A DNA stretch of 34,732 nucleotides from Planctomycetota bacterium. GTDB lineage: Bacteria > Planctomycetota > Phycisphaerae > WQYP01. Where the stretch lies: NCBI GenBank assembly GCA_021810145.1, contig JAJZJL010000041.1:1-34732 (forward strand). Reading direction: 5' to 3'. The translations under genes and the position numbers were made by a program. The notes beneath the pieces are model-generated. The model had not been told where the DNA came from and made no database searches. It worked only from the letters and a program-made list of their open reading frames with translations. Below, one piece after another: positions 32,629 to 34,732 of this stretch. Numbering within the stretch: position 1 is the stretch's first letter; the number at the start of each line of letters is the position of its first letter.

Positions 32629-33954
32629 CTATTTTGGTGATTTTAATGCCCAAACCTTAAAATCACGATACTCCCCCACCGTGCCGGCCATCTGTCGAAA
32701 GCCAATTTTTCCAATGCCATATGGTCGGCCAAATCGACGCGGATCGTTATCCGTCCAATCCAGTGAGACCTTGCCGTTAACCAGCAGTTGTATATGCCGG
32801 CCATCTTTGATGATGCGAAGCTTCTGGAACCCTCTGGATCCCGGAGCCACCGCAACCGGTCCAACCGCGGTGAGATAAAATTGATTATTTTTTCGCAGAT
32901 TAGATGAAGGGCGGCCAGATTGGAAAAGCGGAAGATTGGCAAAATATGAGAAATGGTAACTCACAATCGCGCCGTGGGTGTACTGGCTGAAAATGCCATC
33001 GCGCGGTGGCAGATGGGGGTTAAAAATGTCGTCACCGTTGGCCCCTCGCGCGGCAAAAAATATGATCGCCAGCCCGGTTCTGCGTAGAGGCTTGAACTGC
33101 CAATCGGCAATAAACCGATTCGGAAATGTCCTGGGACACCACAGAACAAAGTGCCCCGGCCCCGCAAAGGTTCCCGCCGGTTGGGTCTGCAACTTCATTG
33201 CCGCATCGGTAAACGTGATTTTTCCGGGACCTTCCATGATCCATTTGCTTATATCGGTTTTATTATTCAGGCGCTGCGAATAAAGAAGCTTGCCTCGGCG
33301 GCTCCCTATACGGATCGGTGCCGGCGGCTGGGAGTACCCCAACAGAGCTTTATATTTTCCTGCCAGAGTCGGTGGCACAATCCCGGAAATGGCTTTGGGT
33401 GCCCGATAGTCCGGATCAAGCCGAACATCGAAGACCCGGTTCGGACCACGGCCCAGTATGACACGATCGGCGTGTCCGTCGATGTGCCAGGGTTTATATC
33501 GCGTACCGGGAAGATTCATGGGCACGCCGTTTAAATAACCATCACACCGCCCTTTAGCGCTGTTCCAGGTAAAGATAATGCAGTAAGTCTGCGGACCGGG
33601 TAGATGCGTTAAATTAACCAGAAATCCGCGATTGTATTGCCGTTTACCCCATTCAAACACCAGATTGACGCTTTCGGGACTGCAAGTCAATTTACAATCG
33701 GCCAGCCCGGGCAGCCTGACCAGGGTTTGATCCAATGGCCGGGCATCGGCACCATCGCTCCAGTTTCGACTGGTATGCAGATAAAATATTAAACAGCCCT
33801 GCTGACTGACAGGTTTGGATAGACGTATGGTGGGCATGTTCGAATTCCCGGTTCGAGAAGCACGATCCGCCGCGGATGCAATCTTCATTGAACCGCAGCC
33901 TGACAGGATCAGGGACAAGCATATAAAAACATTAACACATCTTTGTTTCAACAT
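32629..33954 (-). CDS. DUF1961-type lipoprotein with an N-terminal LamG-like domain
   Basis: The 441-residue protein starts at ATG 33954 with a lipoprotein signal; the lipobox is LSGC (17-20), with Cys20 lipidated. The open frame to 34137 adds a non-signal stretch and is rejected. Residues about 40-210 look like a concanavalin-like beta-sandwich (GFLVNLTHLPGPQTY, YLNGVPMNLPG). Residues about 225-441 carry the DUF1961 pattern (HFSYFANLPLFQSGRPSSNL, VNGKVSLDWTDNDPRRFG, GKIGFRQMAGTVGEYRDFKV). These proteins are common in planctomycete and Bacteroidetes polysaccharide loci and probably bind or cleave glycans at the cell surface. It converges on the secreted protein gene with 9 bases between stops. 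No clear ribosome binding site was seen. Confidence 0.82.
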   Translation of the reverse strand: MLKQRCVNVFICLSLILSGCGSMKIASAADRASRTGNSNMPTIRLSKPVSQQGCLIFYLHTSRNWSDGADARPLDQTLVRLPGLADCKLTCSPESVNLVFEWGKRQYNRGFLVNLTHLPGPQTYCIIFTWNSAKGRCDGYLNGVPMNLPGTRYKPWHIDGHADRVILGRGPNRVFDVRLDPDYRAPKAISGIVPPTLAGKYKALLGYSQPPAPIRIGSRRGKLLYSQRLNNKTDISKWIMEGPGKITFTDAAMKLQTQPAGTFAGPGHFVLWCPRTFPNRFIADWQFKPLRRTGLAIIFFAARGANGDDIFNPHLPPRDGIFSQYTHGAIVSYHFSYFANLPLFQSGRPSSNLRKNNQFYLTAVGPVAVAPGSRGFQKLRIIKDGRHIQLLVNGKVSLDWTDNDPRRFGRPYGIGKIGFRQMAGTVGEYRDFKVWALKSPK

Positions 33955-34184
33955 AAAAGCAAGTGACTCAATACTTAAACTAACGAAAGCATTAAATAAC
34001 GCAATACGACTGAATTCGCAAGAAATTGCGCCAACTTGGTTGTAAACAGATCGGTGCGCTTCTCGCGGTGAGTCTGGTTTGCATGTCCATCGTATGCCGT
34101 ATATTCTCATGGCTGTTGGCTGGTAATGATCGCGCATCGGCGTGCCCGAGGATGCCGCGATCGAACGTCAGGGAAAGTAATTGT

Positions 34185-34200
34185 ATCGATTGCAATCGAT
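34185..34200. promoter_or_regulatory. 16-bp perfect palindrome upstream of the last gene
   Basis: ATCGATTGCAATCGAT is its own reverse complement over all 16 bases. It ends three bases before the GGAG ribosome binding site (34204-34207) of the gene at 34216, so a bound protein would block transcription or translation of that gene. It is a good operator candidate, although no matching regulator gene is in the window. Confidence 0.45.
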
Positions 34201-34215
34201 TTTGGAGAACCAGTT

Positions 34216-34732
34216 GTGAATTCACTGCGTTTGTCGGGCCGTTGGTCAGTTCTGTTGCAGATACTGTGTTTTTGTTTTGCGCACGCGATCGCTTCTGCCG
34301 CCAGTGATCGTCCGGCTGTCATTAACCTGAATACGGCTGTTTCGCTGGAACATATCCACGTTTTCGGGCCTGGCGTGAGCATGAAATTTAACGCCAATCC
34401 TGAATATATTCATCGCGGCACCGGAAGTCTGGAAATTATCGCCAACGAAAAGGACAATCCTTTCGGTGCGGTGCGCCCTGAAGTAAAAATCTCACTTAGT
34501 TCAAAAAAGGCCCGCCCCCGTTCCGGTTACGGTGATGTGCGACCGGCGATCGAGTTGCACCTGTCACATGTCATTGATTTACGACGATACCGGGCGATCA
34601 GTTTATGGGTGTATGTTCCCAAATCCGCGGCGGCGCATTTTTTCGGGCGGTATGATGTGCGGCTGGCGGTCAATGGCGGCAATCCGTACTGGTCGTTTGC
34701 GGATGTTTCTCCGGGGTGGAATCATGTGGTGT
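34216..34732 (+). CDS. Secreted protein, 3' truncated by the window (beta-sandwich-like)
   Basis: The frame is open from GTG 34216 to the end of the window (172 residues visible, no stop). GGAG lies eight bases before GTG. The N-terminus has a signal peptide: a polar start (NSLRLSGRW), a hydrophobic stretch (SVLLQILCFCFAHAIA) and a likely cut near SAAS-DR. The mature part shows VINLNTAVSLEHIHVFGPG and later LWVYVPKSAA and VSPGWNHVV, a strand-rich pattern like jelly-roll carbohydrate-binding modules. This last resemblance is my impression only. It is divergent from the DUF1961 lipoprotein gene across 261 bases and may belong to the same glycan-related locus. Confidence 0.7.
   Translation, partial: MNSLRLSGRWSVLLQILCFCFAHAIASAASDRPAVINLNTAVSLEHIHVFGPGVSMKFNANPEYIHRGTGSLEIIANEKDNPFGAVRPEVKISLSSKKARPRSGYGDVRPAIELHLSHVIDLRRYRAISLWVYVPKSAAAHFFGRYDVRLAVNGGNPYWSFADVSPGWNHVV

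Noticed and set aside
1..34732. CRISPR array, phage module, toxin-antitoxin pair or retron
   Set aside because: No regular repeat-spacer pattern, integrase, phage structural gene or recognisable toxin, antitoxin or reverse transcriptase motif was seen.

Overview
This looks like an ordinary stretch of bacterial chromosome with moderate GC content, probably from a Planctomycetota member (a Phycisphaerae-like lineage is my best guess). The guess rests on gene content: a fused CysNC, a DUF6807 (PmoA-like) protein, a DUF1961 lipoprotein, a THUMP-like methyltransferase, large secreted proteins with little similarity to known families, an ECF sigma factor beside small membrane proteins, and many short or divergent transcription units. 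No rRNA, complete tRNA, CRISPR array, phage module or intact insertion sequence is visible. I cannot confirm the taxonomy without a search.

Layout. Positions 1-306 hold the tail of a probable transposase followed, in the same frame, by the C-terminal remnant of an AIM24-like gene. Positions 322-3308 (minus) are the sulfate-activation operon cysD-cysNC. Positions 3584-7082 (plus) are rpsO, a possible 37-codon gene, pnp and a soluble histidine kinase. Positions 7233-9124 hold a CPBP membrane protease facing away from trpC, which appears to start at CTG. Positions 9152-10958 hold an ECF sigma factor coupled to a two-TM protein, divergent from a DUF6249-like membrane protein with a Pro/His/Met-rich loop. 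Positions 10972-16589 hold two paralogous secreted proteins of unknown function, divergent from a 14-unit TPR-like protein.

Positions 16662-18358 (minus) hold a THUMP-like methyltransferase and an ArsR regulator. Positions 18829-22118 (plus) hold a FabZ-type dehydratase, a long acyl carrier protein, and a MarR-DHA2 exporter pair whose promoter, operator and start codon sit almost on top of one another. Positions 22134-26068 (minus) form an operon: DUF6807 protein, 68-codon coupled ORF, APC transporter fused to a UspA domain, HAD phosphatase. Positions 26116-27099 encode a nucleotide-sugar epimerase. Positions 27448-32619 (plus) are asd, truA, a GT4 glycosyltransferase and a 700-residue secreted protein that overlaps it. 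The window ends with a DUF1961 lipoprotein divergent from the start of another secreted protein.

How the genes work together. The clearest functional units are sulfate activation (ATP sulfurylase plus an APS-kinase-like domain), RNA and translation housekeeping (S15/PNPase), and a self-regulated drug or solute exporter. There is also a sugar-related transport and catabolism operon (DUF6807/APC-USP/HAD), which is inference. I found no single clearly new defence or mobile system. The most promising leads are the translationally coupled 68-codon ORF, the leaderless MarR promoter/operator, the CTG start of trpC, the GT4 plus secreted-protein pair, the freestanding FabZ/long-ACP pair, and the ECF locus with its metal-ligand-rich loop.
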